Assembly: GCA_001874255.1 (NCBI GenBank)
Contig: MPDC01000023.1
Span: forward strand, 1 to 64,000
DNA: 64,000 nucleotides
Reading direction: 5' to 3'
Origin: Alphaproteobacteria bacterium MedPE-SWcel
GTDB taxonomy: Bacteria; Pseudomonadota; Alphaproteobacteria; Rhodobacterales; Rhodobacteraceae
In this document: piece after piece, positions 26,247 through 35,718 of the stretch
How the letters are laid out: each line of letters starts with the position of its first letter
Numbering within the stretch: position 1 is the first letter of the stretch
Translations under genes and position numbers: made by a program
The notes under the pieces: model-generated
The model's input: the letters and a program-made list of their open reading frames with translations, nothing else
The model's database searches: none
What the model was told of the DNA's origin: nothing

Positions 26247-27629
26247 CTAGGCGAGAACGCGGACCCATGTGCCCATGCCCGCCGCGTGATGGGACAACAT
26301 GTGGCAGTGCAAAAGCCAATCGCCCGGATTATGCGCCTGAAACGCAATCTCGCGGGTTTCCCCCCGCAACATCAAAAGCGTGTCGCGGAGCGGGCCGAGG
26401 CGACCATCGGAATGAACCTCGGAAAAATGCATACCGTGCAGATGCATGGCGTGGGGGAACTGCGTGTCGTTGATCATGCGGATGCGGACTGTTTCCCCCA
26501 GCGCCGCGGTAAGCAACGGGTCTATTGGGCGGCCGACCGTGCTGTTGAGCGCCCAGAACTGCCCCCTTTGCGCCAAGTCCCGGCCATCTCGCGCCTCACC
26601 TTCGAAATCCGCGCTTTCCAGCCATGCCATGGCACCGCCCTGCATCCTGAGATCGACACGGCGGGCGGAGGACAGGCTGATCGGAAAGTCCGGGTTCGGC
26701 GCGAGGGGCGGGGGCGCTGCGCGGCGGGCAGAGCTGCCTGACGAGACCGGGAAACGGACCATTTCGTAGCCGCCGTCTTGTTCGAACTGGAGGAGAAAGG
26801 CGTCCTCGCCGTCTGGTGCCGTCACATCGCAAAAGAGATCCACGCGCTGCGCCGGGGCGAGGACAATGCGGTCGGAGAGTGCGCGCGGGCTGGCGAGCGG
26901 CATGCCGTCGTAGGCCATGATCCAGCCCTCAAGGCCTTGAAGCCCCAGTGCAAATATGCGGGCGTTGGCACTGTTTATCAACCGAAGACGCAGGCGGTCG
27001 CCCCGGCGGACAGGCTGCGCCGCATGCAGGCTGCCGTTGACCAGAAGCACATTCCCCAGGCGACCGGCATGAGACAGGTCATGGGGGGCTGTGAAAGTGT
27101 CATCCACCTGCGCCTCTGCGGTGACACGCATGTCATCGATGACCAAAGGAAGATCCTGATCGACGTCGGGGGCATCTGTTTCCGCGACGATCAAAGCGCC
27201 TTGCAGGCCGCGCTCGACCTGTTCCACGGATTGGGCATGGGAATGATACCAATATGTCCCCGCGTCCGGCAGTGCGAAATCATATGTGAATCGCTCGCCG
27301 GGTTGAATGGGGGGCTGCGTGACGCCGGGTACGCCATCCATCGCGTTGTCCAGGCGGATGCCGTGCCAATGCAGGCTGGTGGGCTGTGGCAGTTGGTTTT
27401 CGACCTCGACGCGCAATCTGTCACCCTGCGGCAGACGCAGGGTTTCGCCCGGCATTGAGCCGTTGACACACCACAAATTCGTTTCCGGGTAGCCCTCGGG
27501 AGCAATTTGTTGCGAGGCGGGGGCGAGTTGCAAGTGCCGGACTTGCGACGCCCGGGCACGATGCGGCAGCGCGGGAGCGACCGAAAGAGCAGCGAAACCC
27601 GCGAGGAAACGGCGGCGGCTGGACAGCAT
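26247..27629 (-). CDS. Multicopper oxidase, Tat-exported
   Basis: A 460-residue periplasmic cupredoxin-domain enzyme. A twin-arginine signal (SSRRRFLAGFAAL) is at the N-terminus. Copper ligands are complete: HWHG, WYHSH, HAMHLHGMHF and LLHCHMLSHHAAGM, giving the type 1 Cys-His and the trinuclear cluster. The ATG at 27629 is chosen because CAGGAG lies about 10 bases before it. Family members oxidise Cu(I), phenols or metals. No methionine-rich insertion typical of CueO is seen. It is divergent from crcB. Confidence 0.9.
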   Translation of the reverse strand: MLSSRRRFLAGFAALSVAPALPHRARASQVRHLQLAPASQQIAPEGYPETNLWCVNGSMPGETLRLPQGDRLRVEVENQLPQPTSLHWHGIRLDNAMDGVPGVTQPPIQPGERFTYDFALPDAGTYWYHSHAQSVEQVERGLQGALIVAETDAPDVDQDLPLVIDDMRVTAEAQVDDTFTAPHDLSHAGRLGNVLLVNGSLHAAQPVRRGDRLRLRLINSANARIFALGLQGLEGWIMAYDGMPLASPRALSDRIVLAPAQRVDLFCDVTAPDGEDAFLLQFEQDGGYEMVRFPVSSGSSARRAAPPPLAPNPDFPISLSSARRVDLRMQGGAMAWLESADFEGEARDGRDLAQRGQFWALNSTVGRPIDPLLTAALGETVRIRMINDTQFPHAMHLHGMHFSEVHSDGRLGPLRDTLLMLRGETREIAFQAHNPGDWLLHCHMLSHHAAGMGTWVRVLA

Positions 27630-27874
27630 GGGTCGGGGTCTCCTGTTGATCTGCATGCGAGGGTAGCCAAACGGAGGGAGCGGGCAAGTCTTCCATCCAC
27701 TGGAAGCTTACGCGATTGTGATCTCCCTTGTCCTGGTGGCGGGCGGGAAGTCGGACCACATGTCAATGTCGGCAAACAGGCAGACAGGCAGGTAGCCTGT
27801 CCTGCGCCTCGTGCAATGCGGCCATGGGGCCGCAAAACTTGACATCCGCCTCGCTCCGCGCGAAGGACGCCTGC

Positions 27875-28255
27875 ATGTTGATATCCGTTCTGAATGTGGC
27901 GCTTGGTGGCGCAATCGGCGCCAGTTGCCGGTATCTGGCCGGTCTGGGAATGATGCGGCTGTTGGGGCCGACCTCATTCCCGTTGCCGGTTCTCAGTGCG
28001 AATGTTCTTGGCTCCGCCGTGATGGGCGCCTTCATCGTCCTCGCTGCGCACAAAGGCCTGACCCATATGTCACCCTTCGTGATGACGGGGCTGTTGGGTG
28101 GGTTCACGACGTTTTCGGCCTTCTCGTTGGAGGCTGTCACCTTGATTGAGCGCGGGGCCTATGGTCATGCCGCGCTTTACATTGGCCTGTCTGTAGGCCT
28201 GTCCATTGCAGCCCTTGCCCTTGGCATGATGGCGGCCAGAGGAGTGCTGACATGA
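27875..28255 (+). CDS. crcB: Fluoride ion channel CrcB (Fluc)
   Basis: A 126-residue, four-helix membrane protein. GGAIGASCRYLAG and GLLGGFTTFSAFSLE are the Fluc signatures lining the dual pore. The ATG at 27875 follows GAAGGAC. The stop overlaps the start of the pseudouridine synthase gene (ATGA). No fluoride riboswitch is visible in front. Confidence 0.92.
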   Translation: MLISVLNVALGGAIGASCRYLAGLGMMRLLGPTSFPLPVLSANVLGSAVMGAFIVLAAHKGLTHMSPFVMTGLLGGFTTFSAFSLEAVTLIERGAYGHAALYIGLSVGLSIAALALGMMAARGVLT

Positions 28256-29298
28256 GCGGCGTGCAAATGATCACCGTCACCGAAGACGATGGCGGCCAGC
28301 GGATAGACCGCTGGCTGCGTCGCTTGTTTCCGCATGTCAATCAGGGCCGCATCGAAAAGATGTGTCGCAAGGGCGAGCTGCGGGTCGATGGCGGGCGGGT
28401 GAAAGCCAGCTCCCGCGTGGAAACCGGACAGGTTGTTCGCGTCCCTCCCCTGGCCGAGTCGGATCTGAAACCGGCCGAGCCACGCCCGGTGCATATTTCC
28501 GAGGCCGATGCCAAGATGATCCGCAACTGCGTGGTCTACAGGGACGACGATGTGCTGGTGTTGAACAAACCTGCGGGCCTCGCGGTCCAGGGCGGGTCCG
28601 GGACCACCAAACATGTGGACGGCCTGTCAGAGGCGCTGCGCTTTGACGCCGAAGAAAAGCCCCGCCTGGTGCACCGGCTGGACAAGGACACCTCTGGTAT
28701 CCTCGTGCTTGCCCGCACGCGCCGTGCGGCGCAGGGGCTGACGGCCGCGTTCAGGCATAAAAACACGCGCAAGATCTACTGGGCGTTGGTTGCCGGCGTG
28801 CCGACACCGTATCTGGGCGAGATCAAGACCGGTCTGGTCAAGGCTCCGGGGCACGGCAAGTCGGGCGAGGGTGAGAAAATGATCCCCGTCGATCCGCAGG
28901 ACATCAATTCCACTCCCGGCGCCAAACGGGCGCATACATTCTATGCGACCCTGTACCGTGTGGCGAGCCGTGCCAGCTGGGTGGCGATGGAACCGGTGAC
29001 CGGCCGGACGCATCAGCTGCGTGCCCATATGGCGGGTATGGGGCACCCCATCGTGGGCGATGGCAAATACGGGGGATCCGGTCAGGAAAACCTCGGCGAT
29101 GGTTGGGGCGCGCAGATGGGCGGGCTGATCTCGAAAAAACTGCACCTGCATGCACGGCGTCTGCAGTTCGAACATCCGATCACCGGCAAGGTCATATCCG
29201 TGACGGCCTCTCTGCCTGATCATATGAAAGAAAGCTGGGACACCTTCGGCTGGACCGAAGATCTGGCGGATGATGATCCTTTCGAGAGCCTGTTTTGA
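28252..29298 (+). CDS. RluA-family 23S rRNA pseudouridine synthase (RluC type)
   Basis: A 348-residue protein. An N-terminal S4 domain (about 10-70: QGRIEKMCRKGELRVDGGRV) precedes the catalytic domain with HRLDKDTSGILVLART, whose Asp is the nucleophile, and GRTHQLRAHMA. It isomerises uridines in 23S rRNA; RluC and RluD cannot be separated with certainty by eye. It is translationally coupled to crcB and to the HAD gene. Confidence 0.9.
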   Translation: MSGVQMITVTEDDGGQRIDRWLRRLFPHVNQGRIEKMCRKGELRVDGGRVKASSRVETGQVVRVPPLAESDLKPAEPRPVHISEADAKMIRNCVVYRDDDVLVLNKPAGLAVQGGSGTTKHVDGLSEALRFDAEEKPRLVHRLDKDTSGILVLARTRRAAQGLTAAFRHKNTRKIYWALVAGVPTPYLGEIKTGLVKAPGHGKSGEGEKMIPVDPQDINSTPGAKRAHTFYATLYRVASRASWVAMEPVTGRTHQLRAHMAGMGHPIVGDGKYGGSGQENLGDGWGAQMGGLISKKLHLHARRLQFEHPITGKVISVTASLPDHMKESWDTFGWTEDLADDDPFESLF

Positions 29299-29993
29299 GC
29301 GAGGTCGGACGGGCAGGGCCGCAGGATGGCCCGTTGCGGCTGATTCTGTTCGATGTGGACGGCACTCTGGTCGACAGCCAGGGAACGATCGTGGCCTGTA
29401 TGGCCGAGGCCTTTTGTGCCGAAGGTCTGACCCCGCCCCCGCGTGAGGCGGTGCTCTCAATCGTCGGACTGTCGCTGCCACAGGCATTGGCTCGGCTGGC
29501 GGCAGAGCACTCCGGCCAGATGCAGGCCGCGCTCGTTGATGGCTACAAGCGAGCGTACCAGGCAGCGCGTCTGCGCGAGGGAGCGGCCCATTCCCCGCTG
29601 TACCCGGGCGCGCGGGCGACCCTGGAGGCGCTGCATGCGGTGCCGGATTACATTCTGGGTGTCGCGACCGGAAAGTCGCAGCGCGGTCTCGATGCTCTGA
29701 TCGAGGTGCATGGTCTGGATATGTTCGTGACCCGACAGGTCGCCGATCACCACCCGTCGAAACCTCATCCGTCGATGATCTACACGGCGCTGTCCGAAAC
29801 AGGTATCGCACCAGAACATGCGGTGATGATCGGAGACACCAGTTTCGACATGGACATGGGGCGAGCGGCAGGGGTGACAACGATTGCTGTCGACTGGGGC
29901 TACCACCCGGCAGAGACGCTGGGCGCGGATCATCTGCTGACGCGTTTTGACAGGCTGCCGGGCTTGCTGCAGCAGCTCTGGGCGACTGACTGA
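29295..29993 (+). CDS. HAD-family phosphatase (Gph-like)
   Basis: A 232-residue hydrolase of HAD subfamily IA. Motif I LFDVDGTLVDS carries both catalytic Asp, motif II GVATGKS, motif III K in HHPSKPHPSM, and motif IV MIGDTSFDMDMG. It begins with TTG overlapping the TGA of the preceding gene (TTGA); no ATG or GTG lies earlier in frame. Substrate may be phosphoglycolate or another small phosphate. Confidence 0.87.
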   Translation: MSEVGRAGPQDGPLRLILFDVDGTLVDSQGTIVACMAEAFCAEGLTPPPREAVLSIVGLSLPQALARLAAEHSGQMQAALVDGYKRAYQAARLREGAAHSPLYPGARATLEALHAVPDYILGVATGKSQRGLDALIEVHGLDMFVTRQVADHHPSKPHPSMIYTALSETGIAPEHAVMIGDTSFDMDMGRAAGVTTIAVDWGYHPAETLGADHLLTRFDRLPGLLQQLWATD

Positions 29994-30009
29994 AGAAGGA
30001 CACTGACAG

Positions 30010-30714
30010 ATGAGTGAATGGAAACAGAAACGATTCTGGACATCCGTGGGGGTGGAGGCGGCCGATGACGGCTTCGCTGTGACCCTGGATGGGCGGCGGG
30101 TCAAAACACCGGCCAAGACGCTGCTGGTTGTCCCGAGCAGGTCCATGGCGCAGGCGATTGCCTCTGAATGGGATGCCCAGCAAGATGTTGTGAATCCACT
30201 GTCCATGCCCCATACGCGCTCTGCCAATGCGGCGCTGGACAAGGTCACGCCACAGTTCTGCGAAGTCGCGGATATGCTGGCTGAATACGGGGATAGCGAC
30301 CTGTTGTGTTACCGGGCGGAGTCTCCCGAGGAATTGGTGGCCCGGCAAACCGAGTTCTGGGATGCGGCGCTGGATTGGGCCGCCGACGCGCTGGGCGCGC
30401 GGCTGGTGCCGTGTCCGGGCCTGCTGCATGTGCCGCAAGACGATGCTGCGCTTCAGATCTTGCGGCGGCAGATCCACGACATGTCGGCATTCCAGCTTGC
30501 GGCCTTTCACGATTTGGTTGGGCTGAGTGGATCTTTGATCCTGGGGTTTGCTGCGACAAAGGCCTGGCGGCCGCTGGATGACATCTGGTCCATTTCCCGC
30601 CTTGACGAGCATTGGCAAGCAGAGATCTGGGGCGAGGATGAAGAAGCTCAGGCCCAGGAGGCCGCGAAGAAACAGGCTTTTCTTCATGCCGCAGCATTTT
30701 ATGCACATGCCTGA
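30010..30714 (+). CDS. ATP12-family F1-ATPase assembly chaperone
   Basis: A 234-residue ATP12 homologue. KRFWTSVGV, VTLDGRRVKTPAKTLLVVPS and AIASEWDAQ are the family's N-terminal signatures. In mitochondria ATP12 protects the F1 alpha subunit before assembly; alphaproteobacterial copies are thought to do the same. It follows the HAD phosphatase by 16 bases and probably ends the crcB transcription unit. Confidence 0.9.
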   Translation: MSEWKQKRFWTSVGVEAADDGFAVTLDGRRVKTPAKTLLVVPSRSMAQAIASEWDAQQDVVNPLSMPHTRSANAALDKVTPQFCEVADMLAEYGDSDLLCYRAESPEELVARQTEFWDAALDWAADALGARLVPCPGLLHVPQDDAALQILRRQIHDMSAFQLAAFHDLVGLSGSLILGFAATKAWRPLDDIWSISRLDEHWQAEIWGEDEEAQAQEAAKKQAFLHAAAFYAHA

Positions 30715-31058
30715 AACGCCGATAGAGAGCACCCCTGTCGCAACGTTGTCGGGCAGGCGCGATCCGTAGCGGTACAGGCAAATGATTCCATGTGTGATAC
30801 TCGGCATCTTGCGAGGATGCCGTTGTCGCAATTGTGACAGTCAAATTCGTAAAAAAGACGCCTAAATTTTGCCAGAAGCCCCGACGGGATGCTCAAAAGC
30901 CCATTGAATTCGGTGATCCTACCCTTGACGTTTGTTGATGAATCCGCCCAAACTCGGCTGCGAAAACGGGGCGAACCCCGTTTCACACAGCCTGCCCCGT
31001 GACGGGGGAGGCGACAAAGAACCACCGTTGTCAGGTGGGTAGTCAGGAAGAGGTAAAA
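30715..31058 (+). promoter_or_regulatory. 5' leader of bztABCD with three hairpins
   Basis: This 344-base gap carries a perfect 8-bp hairpin, AAACGGGG (30964-30971)/CCCCGTTT (30976-30983) with a CGAA loop. A CCCC/GGGG stem follows (30995-31007), then an ACCACC/GGTGGG stem near 31021-31040. TTGACG near 30925 could be a -35 box. The function of the stems is unknown; they could stabilise the message or control expression of the transporter. Confidence 0.5.
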
Positions 31059-32075
31059 ATGAACAACTCCGTATTCTTTGGTGCGCTGACCGTGGCCGGT
31101 CTCGCCGCCGGTGCCGCAGCTGCTGGTACACTGGACGACGTCAAGGCCCGCGATAAGCTGAACTGCGGCGTCACCACCGGTCTCGTCGGGTTTGCCGCGC
31201 CGAATGCAAACGGCGAATGGGAAGGTTTCGACGTTGCCGTGTGCCGCGCCGTCGCCGCTGCTGTCCTGGGTGACTCGACCAAAGTCGAATTCGTCCCCAC
31301 AACCGGCAAGACCCGCTTCACCGCGCTCGCTTCCGGCGAGATCGACATGCTGGCCCGTAACACAACCTGGACCTTCTCGCGCGATGTCGACCTGAAGTTC
31401 GAATTCGTCGGCGTGAACTACTACGACGGTCAGGGCTTCATGGTTCCCAAGGAGCTGGGTGTGTCCTCCGCGAAGGAACTTGATGGCGCGACCGTCTGCA
31501 TCCAGACCGGCACCACCACCGAGCTGAACCTGGCGGATTTCTTCCGCTCCAACAACATCAGCTACGAGCCGGTTCCAATCGAAACCAACGCCGAAGCGCA
31601 GCAGCAGTACCTTGCCGGTGCTTGCGATGTTTTCACAACTGACGCGTCCGGTCTGGCCGCGACACGCGCGACGTTCGATGATCCGACGGTGCATGTGGTT
31701 CTGCCGGAAATCGTTTCCAAAGAGCCGCTCGGCCCGCTCGTTCGCCATGGCGACAACGAATGGGGTGATGTGGTCCGCTGGACTCTGAACGCGCTGATCG
31801 CTGCCGAAGAGCTGGGCGTCACCTCCGCTAACCTCACCGAAATGACGTCCGGCACCAACAACCCGGAAGTCAACCGTCTGCTCGGCACCGAAGGCACCCT
31901 GGGCGAGATGCTCGGTCTTGAAGCGGACTGGGCTGTCAATGCTCTGTCCGTCGGTGGCAACTACGGTGAAATCTTTGCGAAAAACATCGGTGAAGACACC
32001 CCGATCGGTCTGGCGCGTGGCTTGAACGCACAGTGGACCGATGGTGGCCTGCTCTACACACCGCCATTCCGCTAA
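31059..32075 (+). CDS. bztA: Glutamate/glutamine/aspartate/asparagine-type ABC transporter binding protein
   Basis: A 338-residue polar amino-acid binding protein of the BztA/AapJ group. A signal peptide (about 1-23) is followed by TLDDVKARDKLNCGVTTGL and the ligand-site segments FTALASGEIDMLARNTTWTF and VCIQTGTTTELNLADFF. The ATG at 31059 follows GGAAGAGG. It heads the four-gene bzt unit and is separated from the first permease by a strong intercistronic hairpin. Confidence 0.92.
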   Translation: MNNSVFFGALTVAGLAAGAAAAGTLDDVKARDKLNCGVTTGLVGFAAPNANGEWEGFDVAVCRAVAAAVLGDSTKVEFVPTTGKTRFTALASGEIDMLARNTTWTFSRDVDLKFEFVGVNYYDGQGFMVPKELGVSSAKELDGATVCIQTGTTTELNLADFFRSNNISYEPVPIETNAEAQQQYLAGACDVFTTDASGLAATRATFDDPTVHVVLPEIVSKEPLGPLVRHGDNEWGDVVRWTLNALIAAEELGVTSANLTEMTSGTNNPEVNRLLGTEGTLGEMLGLEADWAVNALSVGGNYGEIFAKNIGEDTPIGLARGLNAQWTDGGLLYTPPFR

Positions 32076-32091
32076 TATAGCATCCGGAAAA

Positions 32092-32120
32092 GGGCGTGGG
32101 ATGATCCCGCGCCCTTCTTC
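32092..32120 (+). terminator. Intercistronic hairpin between bztA and bztB
   Basis: GGGCGTGGGA (32092-32101) pairs with TCCCGCGCCC (32105-32114), one G-T pair, with a TGA loop, followed by TTCTTCCTCC. It probably causes partial termination or protects the bztA message. A second stem, GCGGGG (32155-32160)/CCCCGC (32165-32170) with a CAAA loop, lies before bztB. Confidence 0.75.
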
Positions 32121-32209
32121 CTCCTAAAAAACGAACGCTGCGGCAGATCGCAGAGCGGGGCAAACCCCGCCGAGACGACAGGAACCGCAGGCCTCGGGGA
32201 TCCCATCAT

Positions 32210-33442
32210 ATGTCGACTTTGTCTGACCTGCCGAAAGAGAGTTTTCGGCTGTCTATGCTTATTAACGATACCCGCTATCGTTCCCTGACGTTTCAGGTGA
32301 TCGCGGCCATCGTTCTTGCCCTGTGTATCTGGTACCTCGGCAACAACCTTATACAGAACCTGCGCGCTGCGGGTCTGAATATCTCATACAACTTCCTCGG
32401 CGATCCGGCCGGCTATGACATCAACCAGCGATTGGTTGAGTACGACAGCCAGTCAAGTCACGCCCGCGCCGCTCTGGTCGGCGTCCTGAACACGCTGTTG
32501 GTGGCCTTCTTGGCCTGCGTGACGGCGACGGTCTTCGGCGTGATTGCAGGCGTCCTGCGCCTGTCGAAGAACTGGCTCGTGTCCAAGCTGATGATGATCT
32601 ACGTGGAGATTTTCCGGAATATTCCGGTCCTGATCTGGATCATCATCATCTTCACGATCATGACAGCTGTGCTGCCGGGACCTCGGGCCTTTCGCGGGGA
32701 CAACGCCACAAGCAGCATGCTGTTTGATGCCTTCGCGTTCACCAACCGCGGGATCTATACTCCCGGTCCCTATTTCGAGACCGGCATTTTCGCCAACGCG
32801 GCCCTGAACTGGCTCTTGGTACTTGCCGTGCTGGTTGCGTCGTTCTTTGGCGCCCGTAAAATCAACGCCTGGGCCACGGCCAAGCAAGAGGCAACCGGTA
32901 TCCGACCGAACACAAGAGCGATGATCCTCGGTGTCTGGCTGATCCCCTTTGTCCTGTTGATGCTGATCATGGGGCTGGCATGGGAAGTTCCCGAGCTCAA
33001 AGGGTTCAACTTTTCCGGTGGCCTGAAAATCGGCGGCCCACTGATCGCTTTGTGGTTTGCATTGTCGATCTACACAGGGGCCTTCATTGCCGAAAACGTC
33101 CGTGCGGGGATCCAGGCGATTTCCAAAGGTCAGACAGAAGCCGCGGCAGCCCTCGGTCTGCGTCAGGGCCGGATCATGAACCTGGTGATCCTGCCGCAAG
33201 CGCTGCGTGTCATCATCCCTCCGTTGATCTCTCAGTATCTCAACATCACGAAAAACTCGTCGCTGGCGATCGCCGTGGGCTATGCGGATATCACCGCGAC
33301 TTTGGGTGGCATTACGCTCAACCAGACGGGCCGCGCCATTGAGTGCGTTCTGCTTCTGATGCTGTTCTACTTGACTGCGTCGCTGCTGATTTCGATGGCG
33401 ATGAACGTCTACAACTCTTCGGTCAAGTTGAAGGAGCGCTGA
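32210..33442 (+). CDS. bztB: Amino-acid ABC transporter permease (BztB/AapQ)
   Basis: A 410-residue permease of the polar amino-acid family, longer than usual at the N-terminus and with an extra central segment, as in BztB/AapQ. About eight membrane segments are visible. The EAA loop reads GQTEAAAALGLRQGRIMNLV followed by ILPQALRVIIPP. It pairs with the next permease; only 3 bases separate them. Confidence 0.92.
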   Translation: MSTLSDLPKESFRLSMLINDTRYRSLTFQVIAAIVLALCIWYLGNNLIQNLRAAGLNISYNFLGDPAGYDINQRLVEYDSQSSHARAALVGVLNTLLVAFLACVTATVFGVIAGVLRLSKNWLVSKLMMIYVEIFRNIPVLIWIIIIFTIMTAVLPGPRAFRGDNATSSMLFDAFAFTNRGIYTPGPYFETGIFANAALNWLLVLAVLVASFFGARKINAWATAKQEATGIRPNTRAMILGVWLIPFVLLMLIMGLAWEVPELKGFNFSGGLKIGGPLIALWFALSIYTGAFIAENVRAGIQAISKGQTEAAAALGLRQGRIMNLVILPQALRVIIPPLISQYLNITKNSSLAIAVGYADITATLGGITLNQTGRAIECVLLLMLFYLTASLLISMAMNVYNSSVKLKER

Positions 33443-33445
33443 GAC

Positions 33446-34744
33446 ATGAGTGACCAAACAACCAACTCCGTCGCCTATGTCGCCGAAACGATGCTGCCGG
33501 AGCTTCCGCCTCCGGCGCGCGAAACGGGTGTCATAAAGTGGCTGCGCCAGAACTTGTTCTCCAATTTCGCGAACTCGATCCTGACCCTGGTGTCTTTGTG
33601 GGCCATCTATGTCCTGCTGAGCAACACGTTGCCGTGGATCCTGAACGGCGTCTGGACCACAAGTTCGCTCAACGAGTGCCGCGAAGTGCTGGACAACAAG
33701 GTCGGCGCCTGTTTCTCGGTTCTGACTGAGCGTTGGCATCAGCTGCTGTACGGCTTCAAATATCCAATCGATGCCTATTGGCGGCCGAATTTCGCGCTCG
33801 TGTTGTTGCTCGTGGCAGCGGCACCGGTCCTGTTCTTCGACCTGCCGCGCAAGATGCTGGCCTTCACCGCCGTCTATCCGTTCATTGCCTTCTGGTTGAT
33901 CTGGGGCGGCACGATCATGACCCCGATCGTGGCCTTCATTGGCTTCGCGGCAGGCGCTGCGATCTTCCAGATCTACGGCAAGAAGAGCTTTGCCATCGGG
34001 TTCTTTGGTGCAATTGGCGCCGCGCTGGTCGTCTGGATCGTCGGCGGGGCCTTGATCCCCGAGGGCGCCTCGGACTCTGCATGGCTTTCGGCGGTCCCCT
34101 CCCGTGACCTGGGCGGCTTTATGCTGAACCTGATGCTCGGCGTGACCTGTGTGTCCCTGTCGCTGCCCTTGGGTATCGCGCTGGCGCTCGGGCGTCAGTC
34201 GGACATGCCATTGATCAAATGGATCTGCGTGGTCTTCATCGAGTTCGTGCGAGGCGTGCCTCTCATCACGCTTCTGTTCGTCGCCTCGGTGATGCTGTCG
34301 TATTTCTTCCCGCCGGAATCGACCGTCGATCTGTTTCTCCGGGTGGTGATCATGATCACCATGTTCTCTTCGGCCTATATCGCCGAGGTGATCCGGGGTG
34401 GCTTGGCCGCTTTGCCAAAAGGACAGTACGAAGCCGCAGACAGTCTCGGGCTGGATTATCCGCAGGCCATGCGCTTGATCATCCTGCCACAGGCGCTCAA
34501 GATCTCCATACCGGGCATCGTGAATGTGGCGGTGGGCTTGTTCAAGGACACCACGCTTGTTTCCGTAATCTCCATGTTTGACCTGGTGGGCATGATCCGT
34601 GGTCCAGTTCTCGCCTCTACCGAGTGGAACGGGGTCTACTGGGAGCTTCTTGGCTTCGCTGCGGTTCTCTTCTTCGTCGTATGTTACGGCATCTCTCAAT
34701 ACTCTCAGTGGCTCGAGCGTCGTCTCGCCACAGATCACCGATAA
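33446..34744 (+). CDS. bztC: Amino-acid ABC transporter permease (BztC/AapM)
   Basis: A 432-residue permease, second subunit of the channel. The long N-terminal membrane region is typical of BztC/AapM. The coupling loop is GQYEAADSLGLDYPQAMRLI followed by ILPQALKISIPG. RBS and spacing suggest tight cotranslation with bztB and bztD. Confidence 0.92.
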   Translation: MSDQTTNSVAYVAETMLPELPPPARETGVIKWLRQNLFSNFANSILTLVSLWAIYVLLSNTLPWILNGVWTTSSLNECREVLDNKVGACFSVLTERWHQLLYGFKYPIDAYWRPNFALVLLLVAAAPVLFFDLPRKMLAFTAVYPFIAFWLIWGGTIMTPIVAFIGFAAGAAIFQIYGKKSFAIGFFGAIGAALVVWIVGGALIPEGASDSAWLSAVPSRDLGGFMLNLMLGVTCVSLSLPLGIALALGRQSDMPLIKWICVVFIEFVRGVPLITLLFVASVMLSYFFPPESTVDLFLRVVIMITMFSSAYIAEVIRGGLAALPKGQYEAADSLGLDYPQAMRLIILPQALKISIPGIVNVAVGLFKDTTLVSVISMFDLVGMIRGPVLASTEWNGVYWELLGFAAVLFFVVCYGISQYSQWLERRLATDHR

Positions 34745-34756
34745 GGAGTTCAACAT

Positions 34757-35548
34757 ATGTCTGAACTGGCAATCGAACGCGAAATCGACCGCTCCAAAAT
34801 GCAGGTCTCGGATGAGGTCGCGATCCAAATCTCCAGCATGAACAAGTGGTACGGATCTTTTCACGTGCTGCGCGACATCAACCTGACCGTGAACCGCGGC
34901 GAACGGATCGTCATCGCGGGCCCGTCCGGCTCGGGAAAGTCGACGTTGATCCGGTGTCTCAATGCGCTGGAAGAGCATCAGGCGGGCAAGATCCTCGTTG
35001 ATGGCACCGAGCTTTCCAATGATCTCAAGAACATCGACAAGATCCGGTCAGAGGTTGGCATGGTGTTCCAGCACTTCAACCTGTTCCCGCATTTGACGAT
35101 CCTGGAGAATTGCACGCTGGCCCCGATCTGGGTGCGCAAGACGCCGAAGAAAGAGGCCGAAGAGCGGGCGATGCACTTCCTTGAGAAAGTGAAAATCCCC
35201 GAGCAGGCCGACAAATACCCGGGCCAACTGTCGGGGGGGCAGCAGCAACGTGTGGCCATCGCCCGCTCGCTCTGCATGATGCCGCGCATCATGTTGTTCG
35301 ACGAGCCGACCTCGGCGCTGGACCCGGAGATGATCAAGGAAGTGCTCGATACGATGATCGAACTGGCGGAGGAAGGCATGACCATGCTCTGCGTGACCCA
35401 CGAGATGGGATTTGCCCGTCAGGTGGCGAACCGGGTTATCTTTATGGATGCCGGTCAGATCGTCGAACAGAACGAGCCTGAGGAGTTCTTCAACAATCCG
35501 CAAAGCGAACGGACCAAGTTGTTCCTCAGCCAGATCCTCGGTCACTGA
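34757..35548 (+). CDS. bztD: Amino-acid ABC transporter ATPase (BztD/AapP)
   Basis: A 263-residue ATPase with Walker [11 protein letters not shown]-loop [11 protein letters not shown], signature [15 protein letters not shown], Walker [16 protein letters not shown] and H-loop VTHEMGFAR, all intact. Length equals known BztD. It closes the operon; a strong terminator follows 21 bases later. Confidence 0.93.
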   Translation: MSELAIEREIDRSKMQVSDEVAIQISSMNKWYGSFHVLRDINLTVNRGERIVIAGPSGSGKSTLIRCLNALEEHQAGKILVDGTELSNDLKNIDKIRSEVGMVFQHFNLFPHLTILENCTLAPIWVRKTPKKEAEERAMHFLEKVKIPEQADKYPGQLSGGQQQRVAIARSLCMMPRIMLFDEPTSALDPEMIKEVLDTMIELAEEGMTMLCVTHEMGFARQVANRVIFMDAGQIVEQNEPEEFFNNPQSERTKLFLSQILGH

Positions 35549-35569
35549 GAATTCTGACAGAACTGGAAA

Positions 35570-35603
35570 GAGGTCGGGCTTCGCGGTCCGGCCTCATTTT
35601 TTT
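35570..35603 (+). terminator. Rho-independent terminator of bztABCD
   Basis: GAGGTCGGGC (35570-35579) pairs with GTCCGGCCTC (35586-35595), allowing G-T pairs, and runs into A and seven T. Confidence 0.9.
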
Positions 35604-35718
35604 GGGTAACCCGCAAATAGGGTCAGAGAGCTGGCCTGTGGGATGTTGTCCGTCCCGTGACCGGATTGGCCAACAGCTGCAGCCCTGGCTGGTGCAGATC
35701 CGGCACGTGCCGAGGGGG

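Noticed and set aside
27650-27874. Fluoride riboswitch before crcB
   Set aside because: The conserved GGxGATGG start and the later conserved core of that riboswitch class are not present.
28627-30831. A 734-residue open frame on the minus strand
   Set aside because: Antisense to the pseudouridine synthase, HAD and ATP12 genes; low-complexity product.
32453-34978. An 841-residue open frame on the minus strand
   Set aside because: It lies antisense to bztB, bztC and bztD, whose families are certain. Its product is rich in Q, H, R and D, typical of antisense reading of GC-rich genes.
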